Below are positions 1 to 7,981 of a stretch of 50,738 bases of DNA, in pieces. Position numbers and translations under genes: made by a program. The stretch spans positions 1 through 50,738 of the forward strand of contig CASFLA010000076.1 of the NCBI GenBank assembly GCA_949295415.1. Reading direction: 5' to 3'. Within the stretch, counting starts at the first letter, position 1. Each line of letters begins with the position of its first letter. The notes beneath the pieces were generated by a model that ran no database searches, was not told the DNA's origin, and saw nothing but the letters and a program-made list of their open reading frames with translations. Source of the DNA: an uncultured Oscillospiraceae bacterium (lineage in GTDB: Bacteria; Bacillota; Clostridia; Oscillospirales; Acutalibacteraceae).

Positions 1-234
1 CATAACATTACTCAAAGTATGTCTCGCAAAGGTAACTGTATGGATAACGGCGCTATGGAAAACTTTTTTGGCAGACTTAAAGTCGAAATGTTCTACGGTG
101 AAAAATTCGAAAGCGTTAACGCTTTCATTGATGAATTAAAGGAATATATTCATTACTACAACAACGAAAGAATTTCCTTAAAACTAAAAGGAATGAGCCC
201 GGTGCAATACCGAACTCATTCACAAGCAATTTAA
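1..234 (+). CDS. IS3-family transposase OrfB, C-terminal fragment (5' end outside window)
   Basis: The reading frame is open from the first base and ends at TAA 232-234, giving the last 77 residues of a DDE transposase (rve integrase core). It contains ITQSMSRKGNCMDN followed by GAMENFFGRLK, the usual site of the third catalytic acid. The Glu in MENFF, with Lys seven residues later, matches the E and K/R of the IS3 D-D(35)E signature. The tail with YIHYYNNERI and LKGMSPVQYR is also typical of OrfB. The visible part is intact, but whether the whole element is active cannot be judged from here. Confidence 0.93.
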   Translation, partial: HNITQSMSRKGNCMDNGAMENFFGRLKVEMFYGEKFESVNAFIDELKEYIHYYNNERISLKLKGMSPVQYRTHSQAI

Positions 235-270
235 TATTTAATTTTTGTCTAAACTTTGGGGTTCACTTCA
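1..270 (+). mobile_element. Right part of an IS3-family insertion sequence
   Basis: The window opens inside an IS3-family transposase. The element seems to end at about 270, where TGTCTAAACTTTGGGGTTCACTTCA minus its last bases (from 247) resembles the right terminal repeat of IS150/IS3-group elements, whose ends carry a TGTC...TTTGGGGT core. The left end is outside the window, so the target duplication cannot be tested. The element stops about 10 bases before the birA stop codon, so it inserted in intergenic DNA without cutting birA. The exact end is an estimate. Confidence 0.75.
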
Positions 271-279
271 GCTTGGCGC

Positions 280-1035
280 TTACGGGTTGTTTTTTATTCT
301 TAATGTTATTTCGCCGGTTGAAAGTAATTGTTCCGAACCGTCTTGCAGTTTGATTTTCAGCGCGCCGTTATCGTCAATACCTGTCGGCGTTACTACCTTG
401 GTAACCGAGTTAAAGGTAAATTGCACCTCTTTGCCCAAAACCAAGGAGCGCTCTCTGTAATAATCCATAAAGCTTCTGTCAGGCAAAGCATCAATAAGCC
501 GAGACAGATTTTCGGTTATTAAAAAAGCCAGCTTCTCAGCGCTTATTTCCCCTATTGACGCCGCAATACTCTTTATTTCAGGCGGAAAATCCTCAGTTGT
601 TATATTAACCCCTATGCCGATAATAATAACAGTGTTTCCTTCGTTATCGGTTATGGCCTCCGTTAATATTCCTGCAACCTTTTTATCTTCAAGATAAAGG
701 TCATTAACCCATTTTATGAGCGGCGCTTTATTAGACAGCTTTTCTATTGCCTTGGCTGTTGCAACTGCTGCCAGCGCAGTAACGCACAGATTATCTGCAA
801 TATCATTAGAAAGCTTATAGCAATAGGACATATATAGGCCTGTATCTTTAGGAGAATAAAAGCTTCTGCCAAGTCTTCCCCTGCCGTTTGACTGCTCATC
901 GGCGATAATCAGCATCGGCATTTTAGCGCCAAGCATTATCTGCCTTTTAGCTTCAAGATTGGTCGAATCAATCAAAGGAAATCGCAGTATATTGATAAAT
1001 TTAAGTATGTTTTTATCAATAATTATGCCCACCAC
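280..1035 (-). CDS. birA: Biotin--[acetyl-CoA-carboxylase] ligase, monofunctional
   Basis: Activates biotin with ATP and attaches it to a lysine of biotin carboxyl carrier proteins in the cytoplasm. The 251-residue protein shows the class signatures GRGRLGR (51-57, biotinyl-AMP loop), KWVNDLYL (108-115), KKVAGILTE (118-126) and GIGVN (140-144). It lacks the N-terminal winged-helix domain of bifunctional BirA, so it should not act as the biotin operon repressor. The start is GTG at 1035 or the adjacent GTG at 1032; AGGAG at 1040-1044 fits the second slightly better. It overlaps the 3' end of the upstream isomerase by 13 bases, implying translational coupling. Confidence 0.93.
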   Translation of the reverse strand: MVGIIIDKNILKFINILRFPLIDSTNLEAKRQIMLGAKMPMLIIADEQSNGRGRLGRSFYSPKDTGLYMSYCYKLSNDIADNLCVTALAAVATAKAIEKLSNKAPLIKWVNDLYLEDKKVAGILTEAITDNEGNTVIIIGIGVNITTEDFPPEIKSIAASIGEISAEKLAFLITENLSRLIDALPDRSFMDYYRERSLVLGKEVQFTFNSVTKVVTPTGIDDNGALKIKLQDGSEQLLSTGEITLRIKNNP

Positions 1036-1988
1036 ATTTCTCCTGCAGTATCTTTAATAAGCAGATTGTTTAAGAAATCCGCAGCTTTTTCCAAGCCCTC
1101 GTTTTTGCTCATAAGGGCATCCTCATGCTCTATACTTACAACATAGTCATACCCGGCCGATTTAAGAGCAGAAATAATATCGCGCCAGAAGCTTTCGCCG
1201 TTTCCATAGCCAACCGTTCTGAAGACAAACGACCTATCGGCAATTTTTGAATAGCTCTTTGTATCAAGAACGCCGTTTTTAGCGGTATTATACTTATCAA
1301 CTCTTGTATCTTTTGCATGGAAATGAAAAATAGCATCACCAAGCTCTTTTATTACTAAAGTGGGGTCCATCTGTTGCCATATAAGATGGCTTGGGTCAAG
1401 ATTGGCGCCAATTTCCGGGCCAACCGCTTCTCTTAATTTTAAAAGAGTTTCGGTGTTATAAACCATAAAGCCCGGATGAAGCTCAAGTCCGATTTTATCA
1501 ACGCCATGAGCCTTTGCAAACGCAACTGCCTCTTTCCAATAAGGGATAAGAACCTCATTCCACTGCCAATCGAGAATTTTAAGAAAATCATTAGGCCAAG
1601 GGCAAGTTACCCAGTTGGGATATTTTGCGGTTTCGCAGTCACCCGCGCAACCCGAGAAGGTGTTTATCCGTTTGATGCCCATTTTTTCAGCAAGTAAAAC
1701 CGCATCCTCGAAAATTTTCTTATACCTTGCGGCAATTTCCTTGTTGGGATGAATAGGATTGCCATGACAGCTTAAAGCGCTGACAACAAGGCCGCTATCC
1801 TTAATGGTTTTCATAAATTCTTGGAATTTGGTTTCATCGTTAAGTAAAATATCGGGGTCGGCATGAGCCTTGCCGGGATATCCGCCACAGCCGATTTCAA
1901 CCGCCTCAATACCAATAGATGCAAAATAATCAAGCGCATCTTTTAAAGGTTTATCACTCATTAACGTTGTAAAGACACCGAGTTTCAT
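1023..1988 (-). CDS. Sugar phosphate isomerase/epimerase (xylose isomerase-like TIM barrel)
   Basis: A 321-residue AP-endonuclease-2/xylose-isomerase-like TIM barrel of the COG1082 type. Candidate metal ligands are at the expected strand ends: E169 (in GLELHPG), D198 and H201 (NLDPSHLIWQ), H224 (FHFHAKD) and E287 (SIEHED). Such enzymes isomerise or epimerise sugars or inositol derivatives; the substrate cannot be read from sequence. It is divergently transcribed from a Gfo/Idh/MocA oxidoreductase, a pairing common in inositol and rare-sugar catabolism, which suggests a joint pathway. A good GGAGG site precedes the ATG. Downstream it overlaps birA. Confidence 0.88.
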   Translation of the reverse strand: MKLGVFTTLMSDKPLKDALDYFASIGIEAVEIGCGGYPGKAHADPDILLNDETKFQEFMKTIKDSGLVVSALSCHGNPIHPNKEIAARYKKIFEDAVLLAEKMGIKRINTFSGCAGDCETAKYPNWVTCPWPNDFLKILDWQWNEVLIPYWKEAVAFAKAHGVDKIGLELHPGFMVYNTETLLKLREAVGPEIGANLDPSHLIWQQMDPTLVIKELGDAIFHFHAKDTRVDKYNTAKNGVLDTKSYSKIADRSFVFRTVGYGNGESFWRDIISALKSAGYDYVVSIEHEDALMSKNEGLEKAADFLNNLLIKDTAGEMWWA

Positions 1989-2014
1989 AAAAAAGCCTCC
2001 TTTAAAATCCTTTC

Positions 2015-2051
2015 ACTTGTATTTTAAACTCAAACCGCTTATAATACAAGT
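2015..2051. promoter_or_regulatory. Symmetric, face-to-face divergent promoters inside an inverted repeat
   Basis: Rightward promoter: TTGTAT (2017-2022), 17 bases, TATAAT (2040-2045), reading into the oxidoreductase. Leftward promoter: TTGTAT (complement of 2044-2049), 17 bases, TAAAAT (complement of 2021-2026), reading into the isomerase. Both lie within the inverted repeat ACTTGTATT (2015-2023) / AATACAAGT (2043-2051), so each -35 box overlaps the opposing promoter's -10 region. The two promoters probably exclude each other, or share one regulator bound to the repeat. No regulator gene is adjacent. Confidence 0.6.
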
Positions 2052-2098
2052 CATAAGGGCATAAAAAATGGACAAAACTTGGCTTGAGGTGATAACAA

Positions 2099-3085
2099 AT
2101 GATAAATTTTGCCACAATAGGCACAAGCTGGATAACCGATGCATTTATCGGCGGTGCTAAAACCACCGGCAAACTAAAGCTATCAGCCGTTTATTCAAGT
2201 AATGAGGAAAAAGGCAGAGAATTTGCTGAAAAGCACCAAGCCGAAAAGGTTTATACCGATTTAAACGCTCTGGCTAATGACCAAGAAATCGATGCCGTTT
2301 ATATTGCCAGCCCGAATGTTTTTCATTTTGAACAAAGCCGGCTTATGCTGAAAAGCGGCAAGCATGTTATCTGTGAAAAGCCGATAACCGTTACCGCAAA
2401 GCAGTTAGAGGAGCTTATAGCAATTGCAGAAGAAAACAAGCTTGTTTTAATGGAAGCGCTTATGGCAATGCATTTGCCTTCTTTAAAAGCATTAGAGGGT
2501 GCGATGAATAAAATCGGAACTATAAGCCATGCGCGTTTTGATTTTTCACAGAGGTCAAGCAAATATGACAGCCTGCTTAGCGGAAAACCGGAAAATATTT
2601 TTAATCCAAAAATGGCAACCGGCGCGCTTATGGACCTTGGGGTATATTGTGTTTACCCTGCTGTTTATTTTTTTGGCGAGCCGATAAATACAAAAACCAC
2701 CTGCCGCAAGCTGTGGACATCTATTGACGGCTCGGGTCAAAGCATTTTTGAATATAATAATTTCTCTGTAACCCTTACCTATTCTAAGACTGCCGATAGC
2801 CGCATAGGCTCTGAAATCGCGGGCGATAAGGGAACAATAGTTATCCCCTCTATTTCAAAATTAACCGATATGAAGCTTATTTTAAAAGAAGGCACAACCG
2901 AAATTCTTAGCAACAACCAAGATAAAATAACTCTTATGAGCTATGAGGCGGGAGATTTTGCCCGATATATCGAAGATTATAACCGATATAAAGGCGAGAT
3001 TGATAAGCTGTTAGATATCTCGCTTAAGGTTAATCGACTTTTAGAAGCAATGCGTAAAGACGCGAATATAGAATTCTGTATATAA
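2099..3085 (+). CDS. Gfo/Idh/MocA family NAD(P)-dependent oxidoreductase
   Basis: A 328-residue sugar or cyclitol dehydrogenase. The N-terminal Rossmann fold starts with ATIGTSWITDAFI, the glycine-poor variant seen in one clade of this family. The nicotinamide-site motif EKP is at 93-95 (CEKPITV). The C-terminal substrate domain carries GALMDLGVYCVYP, the D-x-G-x-Y catalytic motif. The start is chosen from GAGGTGAT just upstream of ATG 2099. Divergent pairing with a TIM-barrel isomerase suggests both act on one sugar; the substrate is unknown. Confidence 0.9.
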   Translation: MINFATIGTSWITDAFIGGAKTTGKLKLSAVYSSNEEKGREFAEKHQAEKVYTDLNALANDQEIDAVYIASPNVFHFEQSRLMLKSGKHVICEKPITVTAKQLEELIAIAEENKLVLMEALMAMHLPSLKALEGAMNKIGTISHARFDFSQRSSKYDSLLSGKPENIFNPKMATGALMDLGVYCVYPAVYFFGEPINTKTTCRKLWTSIDGSGQSIFEYNNFSVTLTYSKTADSRIGSEIAGDKGTIVIPSISKLTDMKLILKEGTTEILSNNQDKITLMSYEAGDFARYIEDYNRYKGEIDKLLDISLKVNRLLEAMRKDANIEFCI

Positions 3086-3145
3086 AAAACACGGTGGGTA
3101 GGGGTTGTGTCCTTAACGGATACAACCCCTACCCACCGTGTTTTT
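3085..3145. terminator. Very long hairpin between convergent genes (28-bp stem)
   Basis: The left arm 3085-3112 pairs with 3118-3145 over 28 bases with one G-T wobble and a 5-base loop (TTAAC). The outer pairs are A-run/T-run, so it can work as an intrinsic terminator in both directions between the oxidoreductase and the LOG-family gene. The stem is about twice the length of a normal terminator. Confidence 0.85.
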
Positions 3146-3149
3146 AATT

Positions 3150-3674
3150 TTACAAATGCTTTACTATTTCTTCAACCGAATCGGAAACAAAAAGGAAATC
3201 GAGTGCCTTTGTAATAAAGCCTTCCTCTTTGCCGCGTTCCAGCATTGAAAGCATACTGTCATAATATCCTAAGGTGTTGAGTATAAAAATAGGCTTATTA
3301 TGCCTGTTAAGCGAGCGCAGAGTTAAAATCTCAAAGAACTCATCAAAGGTTCCGATGCCACCGGGAGTTATTATAAAGGCATCGGATAATTCCTCCATTT
3401 TTTGCTTTCTCGTTCTCATTGTTTCGGTAAAAATAGTTTCAGTGCTATGCTCAAACAAAACGCCGTCAACATTAAAAAACGAAGGAACAACAGCAATAAG
3501 CTCGCCTTTTTCTTTGTAAACACCTCTTGCAACAGCACCCATAAGACCTGATGCGCCGCCGCCATAAACAATCGAGATGCCTTTTTTAGCCAGAGCAGAG
3601 CCTAAAAGCTCACCCTCGCTTAAAAATTCGGGGTTTATATTGTTACTGGCCGCGCCATAGACACAAACTCTCAT
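3150..3674 (-). CDS. LOG family protein (Rossmann-fold nucleotide-monophosphate phosphoribohydrolase-like)
   Basis: A 174-residue protein of the family once called 'lysine decarboxylase'; characterised members cleave (cyto)kinin or nucleoside monophosphates at the N-glycosidic bond. The signature motifs are present: YGGGASGLMG (37-46), MRTRK (86-90) and PGGIGTFDE (104-112), which bind phosphate and hold the catalytic Arg/Glu. The start is ATG 3674, because GGAGGT (complement of 3681-3686) lies six bases upstream; an in-frame TTG further up would include this ribosome site. The in vivo substrate is unknown. Confidence 0.9.
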   Translation of the reverse strand: MRVCVYGAASNNINPEFLSEGELLGSALAKKGISIVYGGGASGLMGAVARGVYKEKGELIAVVPSFFNVDGVLFEHSTETIFTETMRTRKQKMEELSDAFIITPGGIGTFDEFFEILTLRSLNRHNKPIFILNTLGYYDSMLSMLERGKEEGFITKALDFLFVSDSVEEIVKHL

Positions 3675-3692
3675 AATTTGACCTCCCAAATT

Positions 3693-4742
3693 TTATTCCG
3701 CAACCGACATAGAATTATATATTTTATATCCATTGCCTTTATTCCTAAGAATCAAGGTCATATCGATTTTATCGGTATATTCTCCCTTACCCCAACGATT
3801 CATCACAACGTCCATTTTAAAATGGCAGGCTATAGTATTTTCATCATACTTATAGAAATCGGTAAAGGTTTCATTCTTGAATTGGCATCCGCTATGACCT
3901 CTTACCCAGTTGTTATCAATGGTTGCAGACTTTTTATAAAACGGCGAGCCATGCTCTAAATACGGGGTAACAGTGGAAAAGTCCTTTTTTTCAAAGAGAT
4001 AATAGGAGTAGGCCTTCATAGCGGTAAAAATAAAGTCAGTATGGGCACTTGCAAGCTCATTTTGACTAAAAGGCTTAACTGTATAAACTGTTTCACCCTC
4101 ATTTAAAGTTACCTGCTCGGTCTTTTTACCGTCAGAAGCTGAAACGCCATGGAAAATAATCGGCTTGGAAACAGTATATTCAACATACTGCACCGGCTCA
4201 ACATCCTTAGGCAAAAACGCTGCTAAAGGGTCGGCCGAAGCCTCATTTGATATATACTTACTGCCGACCTCAATGCCATTAACAAGCACCTTATAGCTTT
4301 TGGGGGTCTTTATCGTAAAGGTTTCGGTTTTAGAGTGTATAGTTATTGATTCCAACTGAAACTGTGTAAATCCAAAGCTTCCCTTTTCTCCGTTTTCTTT
4401 AACGAAAACAGTTGCAATATGCTCATCATCCGCCTTTAAAACGAAGGTATTATCAGCTTCGGTTGAGCCTGCGGTTTTGAAAACGCCGATTTCTTTACCC
4501 TTGAAATTTTCAAAATACGCCTTTATATCAGCATCTAAATCAAAATCGGTTTTCTTTACTGTCTTTATATCAAGGCTTCCGCTTTCAATATCCTTAACAA
4601 CTGCTGCAGCAATATTCTTTGAAAGCGATACCTCATAAGCGCTAAGCCAATTCCACAAAACGCATAAAAATGCGATAAGCAAAACTAAAAACAGACTTAT
4701 AGCGCCAAAAAGAATTTTAGAAAACAAACTTAACCTTCTCAT
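3693..4742 (-). CDS. Membrane-anchored extracellular protein of unknown function
   Basis: A 349-residue protein with one N-terminal membrane helix (about 10-32) followed by an extracytoplasmic part. The middle section has beta-rich stretches such as FTIKTPKSYKVLVNGIEV, resembling the repeated domains of TcaA-like surface proteins. The C-terminal ~110 residues (from about SAHTDFIFTAMKAYSYYLF to ILRNKGNGYKIYNSM) look like an NTF2-like fold. The gene overlaps the upstream glycosidase by ATGA, so the two are almost certainly co-translated and may act together at the envelope. No catalytic motif was recognised. Confidence 0.7.
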   Translation of the reverse strand: MRRLSLFSKILFGAISLFLVLLIAFLCVLWNWLSAYEVSLSKNIAAAVVKDIESGSLDIKTVKKTDFDLDADIKAYFENFKGKEIGVFKTAGSTEADNTFVLKADDEHIATVFVKENGEKGSFGFTQFQLESITIHSKTETFTIKTPKSYKVLVNGIEVGSKYISNEASADPLAAFLPKDVEPVQYVEYTVSKPIIFHGVSASDGKKTEQVTLNEGETVYTVKPFSQNELASAHTDFIFTAMKAYSYYLFEKKDFSTVTPYLEHGSPFYKKSATIDNNWVRGHSGCQFKNETFTDFYKYDENTIACHFKMDVVMNRWGKGEYTDKIDMTLILRNKGNGYKIYNSMSVAE

Positions 4743-5869
4743 TTTGCACCCTCCTCTGTTACGATAAAGAAGGTGGGAATTTTTCTAGGCTCAGAAAATG
4801 CTCTATACTGGCAAACAATTCCCTTTTTCTGATTGCTGTCAAGCTTAGAGGTATCAACATTATATTTTGTTATATAATCACGGTAATACATAACAGATGA
4901 CGAGCCGCCGTCAAGCATTCCGGCATTAACTGCGCCATAGGAAAGCATAATATTTATAATGTCATTATAGGTTGCGCCAATGCTACTTGCGGTTCTGCCA
5001 TCAGTAACAACGAAGATAACCGTTCCATCATTAGCCTGACCTATCGCGGTTCTTTGCGCAACACTGTTATCGGAATTGCGGTAATGAATTTTAACGCTAT
5101 CGCCCTCTTGATTTATAAGAACATTCTTATATTTAAAGCAAACGCCATCACGCACACCTAATGACTCAGCATTTTCTTTAGAAAGCGAATTTTTAACAAC
5201 TAAGCGATTGTTTTTATCAAAACCGATAAATGTTCTGCCGCCTGAGGACGAGGTTACGCAATTACCCATAGAATAGGTTAAGCCCATAGGCGTTGAGCCA
5301 TCGCCAAAACCGCCAATATCCTCAAATTCGCCGCCGTTTATGGCTGCCGCGGCATTATATTTTGCGGCAACATCATAAATTTTGCCACCCGCATTAAGAT
5401 TATCGCTTGCAAGGCCAACCTTTACTCTTGAGGGGTCCTTTATCAGCATAACATAGGCCTTAGAGGTTGGCGCCTGAACAGTTTCATAGAAAATTCCGTC
5501 AGGATTATTTGCCCATATATCAGTTGTGGCAGACTGCTCAATATCGTTTATATCAACGTTATCACTATCAATCTTAAAGCTGCTATCAACTATTTCCTGA
5601 ACCTTTGCCTTACTCAAGAATAAATGGGGAACCCATTTTGTTGCACTTGCCTGCTTGGCCGAAACAACCAACATATCTCTTAAGGTTGTGCTGGGTCCAT
5701 AACTGATTACAAATAAAGAAGAAAATAGTGCAAAAACTAAGCAAAAAAGAAACACGCCAAAGCTGATTGCAATTCTTTTTGCAATCTTAGCCTTAGTGAG
5801 CTTATTAGATTTAGACTCGGTTTTTACTTGTTTTTTAGTTTCGTTTATAACCATTAAAAAAATGTACAC
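4739..5869 (-). CDS. Phosphodiester glycosidase (NAGPA) domain protein, membrane-anchored
   Basis: A 376-residue protein with a basic cytoplasmic N-terminus, a membrane helix (about 34-56) and an extracellular NAGPA-type domain. The family hydrolyses sugar-phosphodiester bonds, as in uncovering of GlcNAc-1-phosphate. Visible signatures are AAINGGEF (175-182), RTAIGQ (273-278), VTDGR (288-292) and MLDGGSSS (318-325). A likely substrate is a wall or secreted polymer with phosphodiester links, but that is inference. The start is unsure: GTG 5869 or ATG 5854, neither with a strong ribosome site. It is coupled to the next gene by ATGA. Confidence 0.85.
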   Translation of the reverse strand: MYIFLMVINETKKQVKTESKSNKLTKAKIAKRIAISFGVFLFCLVFALFSSLFVISYGPSTTLRDMLVVSAKQASATKWVPHLFLSKAKVQEIVDSSFKIDSDNVDINDIEQSATTDIWANNPDGIFYETVQAPTSKAYVMLIKDPSRVKVGLASDNLNAGGKIYDVAAKYNAAAAINGGEFEDIGGFGDGSTPMGLTYSMGNCVTSSSGGRTFIGFDKNNRLVVKNSLSKENAESLGVRDGVCFKYKNVLINQEGDSVKIHYRNSDNSVAQRTAIGQANDGTVIFVVTDGRTASSIGATYNDIINIMLSYGAVNAGMLDGGSSSVMYYRDYITKYNVDTSKLDSNQKKGIVCQYRAFSEPRKIPTFFIVTEEGAK

Positions 5870-5945
5870 TTCCGCTATTCTAAATTATACGACAATTATA
5901 ATACAAATACGACAAAAGTCAAACTACAAAATTGTAACAAACCCG

Positions 5946-5974
5946 TTGAAATATATGGAAAATGGTATTATAAT
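5946..5974 (+). promoter_or_regulatory. Sigma-A-type promoter for the FTR-like gene
   Basis: TTGAAA (5946-5951), a 17-base spacer and TATAAT (5969-5974), about 41 bases upstream of the ATG at 6015. It is the only good promoter in the 145-base divergent gap. Confidence 0.65.
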
Positions 5975-6014
5975 TATACAAACTCTAATAATTACTATTA
6001 AAAGAGGGAAATTT

Positions 6015-6212
6015 ATGAAAATTCGTTTCAATGATAATAAAGAAGTAGTAGCAAGAATCCGCGAGGGTTTAAAGAAAAAGGACGGCTACTGCCCCTGCAG
6101 ATTGCAAAGAGTGGATGAAAACATCTGTATGTGCGAGGAGTTCCGCAAGCAGATAGCTGACCCCGATTTTGAGGGCTACTGCCACTGTATGCTTTACTAT
6201 AAAGAGAAATAA
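6015..6212 (+). CDS. Ferredoxin-thioredoxin reductase catalytic-domain mini-protein
   Basis: A 65-residue protein with three C-x-C pairs: YCPC, CMCEEF and YCHC (spacing CPC-x9-CMC-x15-CHC). This is the cysteine pattern of the ferredoxin-thioredoxin reductase catalytic subunit, where four Cys bind a 4Fe-4S cluster and two form the redox disulfide. It is shorter than plant and cyanobacterial FtrB (about 110 residues) and no variable subunit is nearby. A role in thiol redox control from ferredoxin is inference. The start at 6015 is set by the GAGGGA site before the ATG; an upstream in-frame extension has none. The SGNH hydrolase follows after 11 bases. Confidence 0.8.
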   Translation: MKIRFNDNKEVVARIREGLKKKDGYCPCRLQRVDENICMCEEFRKQIADPDFEGYCHCMLYYKEK

Positions 6213-6223
6213 CGGGTGATAAT

Positions 6224-7165
6224 ATGGCATTTATAAAAGCAAATAACAATGATTTTAACTTCCACGGAAGATGGGAAGAAACAGAAGGTGGCTTTATCGG
6301 CAACTGGTGCCGCCCTTATGTTGAGTTCATATTCAAAGGAACAGATTTTACTGTTGTAACGGCCGGCAGAAATGCTGACTATATATTAACTGTTGACGGC
6401 GAAAAATATATTACAGTCGAAGGCAAAGCCCATAAACTCACCGTTTTGACAAGCGAGGGCAGCTCTCATCTTATCCGCATATACAAAACAACCATAAGAA
6501 CTGTTTTGCAATTTGTTGGAATCGAAACCGAGGGCGCAATAACCAAAGCGCCAAACCGCAAAGAGCATTATCTTTTTATCGGTGATTCTCTTGTTGAAGC
6601 AGGTTGCGGCTTTTCTGCCATTATCCCCAAAGAAACCGATAGCGACTATACCTGCATAGCGCAGGGTGGTCTGGCCCTTTGCCGAGGCAGAGGCTATTAT
6701 CCCAAGCCCGCGGACAGAACCGATGCCGATAAGCGCGAGGGTATGGAGGATGCTTTTTATAATATGCAGGCTCCCGCCACCTTGGGCGAGCATACTCCCT
6801 ATGATTTCTCCAAAGCAGAAACCCCTGATTACATATTCATCTCGCTTGCGACCAATGATATGCTTTATACTGAACAGAATGTTCCGGGATATTTGGAATC
6901 GTTCGATTTGTTTGTTGGCAAAATAAGAGCACTCTACCCCAACGCTCCTATTTATCTTCCCATGCCCTTTGCCGATACTGAAAACGGCATAAGGCGCGAT
7001 TCCTTCGAGAAAGCGGCTTTAGCGGCAGAAAAGAAATACTCCGATACAAAGTTTATAAGCGTTAGAGATTGGGATATTGAAATAGGCTCAGACAATATTC
7101 ATCCGACCGTCAAAGGTTACGCGAAATACGCCGAAAACCTGATGATAGCAACAGGAATAAAATAA
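6224..7165 (+). CDS. SGNH/GDSL hydrolase with CE2-like N-terminal domain
   Basis: A 313-residue esterase, probably removing acetyl groups from carbohydrate. Residues ~10-105 resemble the jelly-roll domain that precedes the catalytic domain in carbohydrate esterase family 2. The catalytic part has GDSLVEAG (nucleophile S122), SLATNDM (block III Asn) and DNIHPT (D290 and H293). No signal peptide is visible, so it would be cytoplasmic, unlike secreted CE2 enzymes. GGGTGAT precedes the ATG. It is probably co-transcribed with the FTR-like gene, though no functional link is evident. Confidence 0.85.
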   Translation: MAFIKANNNDFNFHGRWEETEGGFIGNWCRPYVEFIFKGTDFTVVTAGRNADYILTVDGEKYITVEGKAHKLTVLTSEGSSHLIRIYKTTIRTVLQFVGIETEGAITKAPNRKEHYLFIGDSLVEAGCGFSAIIPKETDSDYTCIAQGGLALCRGRGYYPKPADRTDADKREGMEDAFYNMQAPATLGEHTPYDFSKAETPDYIFISLATNDMLYTEQNVPGYLESFDLFVGKIRALYPNAPIYLPMPFADTENGIRRDSFEKAALAAEKKYSDTKFISVRDWDIEIGSDNIHPTVKGYAKYAENLMIATGIK

Positions 7166-7169
7166 AGCC

Positions 7170-7201
7170 AAAGGCTTGGACTCTAAAAAGTCCAAGCCTT
7201 T
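7170..7201. terminator. Bidirectional intrinsic terminator
   Basis: Arms 7170-7182 and 7189-7201 (AAAGGCTTGGACT and its complement) form a 13-bp stem with a 6-base loop between convergent genes. The right arm touches the stop codon of the phosphodiesterase. Confidence 0.85.
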
Positions 7202-7671
7202 CATATTTTTATTATATTTGGCATTATGCCATTTTCTAATATATCTATGATTGCATAGCTGTTTTTCCCGTTTCTTGAACGCGAAACCGAGCCGGGATTT
7301 ACGATATAAACCCCGTCTTTATACTCCGAATACGCTATATGAGTATGCCCGAAGAGAATAATTTCGGCATTATTCTGCCTTGCTAACTGAAAAAGGCGCT
7401 CGGTTGTATATTTAACATCTAAAGTATGCCCATGTGTAAAGATAACCTTCTTGCCGTTCAAAATAACTGTATCAATCAGCGGCAGGTCGCTTGCAAAATC
7501 GCAGTTGCCGCGAACCAAATAAAACTTTTTATTATAAAAACGCTTTATATCCTCCAGTCCTGCTACCCCATCGCCTAAAAAGATAATATGTTCAATATCA
7601 GGGTGAGCATCTATTGCCGCTTCTAACGGGCTGTTAAAGCTATGAGAATCCGAAAGCACCAAAACTCGCAT
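7201..7671 (-). CDS. YfcE/MJ0936-family metallophosphodiesterase
   Basis: A 156-residue calcineurin-like phosphoesterase binding two divalent metals. The ligands are in order: D8 and H10 (SDSH), D34 (FLGDG), N56 (RGNCD), H80 (FTHGH), and H109/H111 (GHTH). The length and compact build match the YfcE/YsnB group, active on model phosphodiesters; the natural substrate is unknown. The start is ATG 7671 behind AGAGG; in-frame codons upstream lack a ribosome site. Confidence 0.9.
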   Translation of the reverse strand: MRVLVLSDSHSFNSPLEAAIDAHPDIEHIIFLGDGVAGLEDIKRFYNKKFYLVRGNCDFASDLPLIDTVILNGKKVIFTHGHTLDVKYTTERLFQLARQNNAEIILFGHTHIAYSEYKDGVYIVNPGSVSRSRNGKNSYAIIDILENGIMPNIIKI

Positions 7672-7752
7672 ATTAAACCTCTGTAATCTAAAAATATTTA
7701 CTCGCATATATTATATTGATATCCATTATATAAGAAACGCGAGGTGATTTCA

Positions 7753-7962
7753 ATGGATAACAGCCAATTTGATAAAATGCTGCTTTTGGTATCTCAAAAA
7801 TTAGGTATGAGTCCCGAAGCGCTTAAAAACGCCGCTATGACGGGTAATGTTGATGAAATATATTCACATATGGATAAGGATTCTTTAGACAAGGTTAAAG
7901 CCGCAATGGGCAACAAAGAAACCATGGATAAAATAATGAAGAATCTCAAGGGCTTTAAATAA
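7753..7962 (+). CDS. Small protein of unknown function (cluster gene 1)
   Basis: A 69-residue, probably helical and soluble protein. It starts MDNSQFDKMLLLVSQKLG and ends in the basic stretch MDKIMKNLKGFK. The start is ATG 7753 because GAGGTG overlaps an in-frame GTG nine bases earlier and serves as the ribosome site. It is followed after 19 bases by the next small gene and probably belongs to the same transcript. No family was recognised with confidence. Confidence 0.7.
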   Translation: MDNSQFDKMLLLVSQKLGMSPEALKNAAMTGNVDEIYSHMDKDSLDKVKAAMGNKETMDKIMKNLKGFK

Positions 7963-7981
7963 ACTTTAAGGAGCAAGTAAA

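Noticed and set aside
5796-6014. N-terminal extension of the FTR-like protein
   Set aside because: The extension runs across the promoter and the divergent gene's start; the real ATG at 6015 has its own ribosome site.
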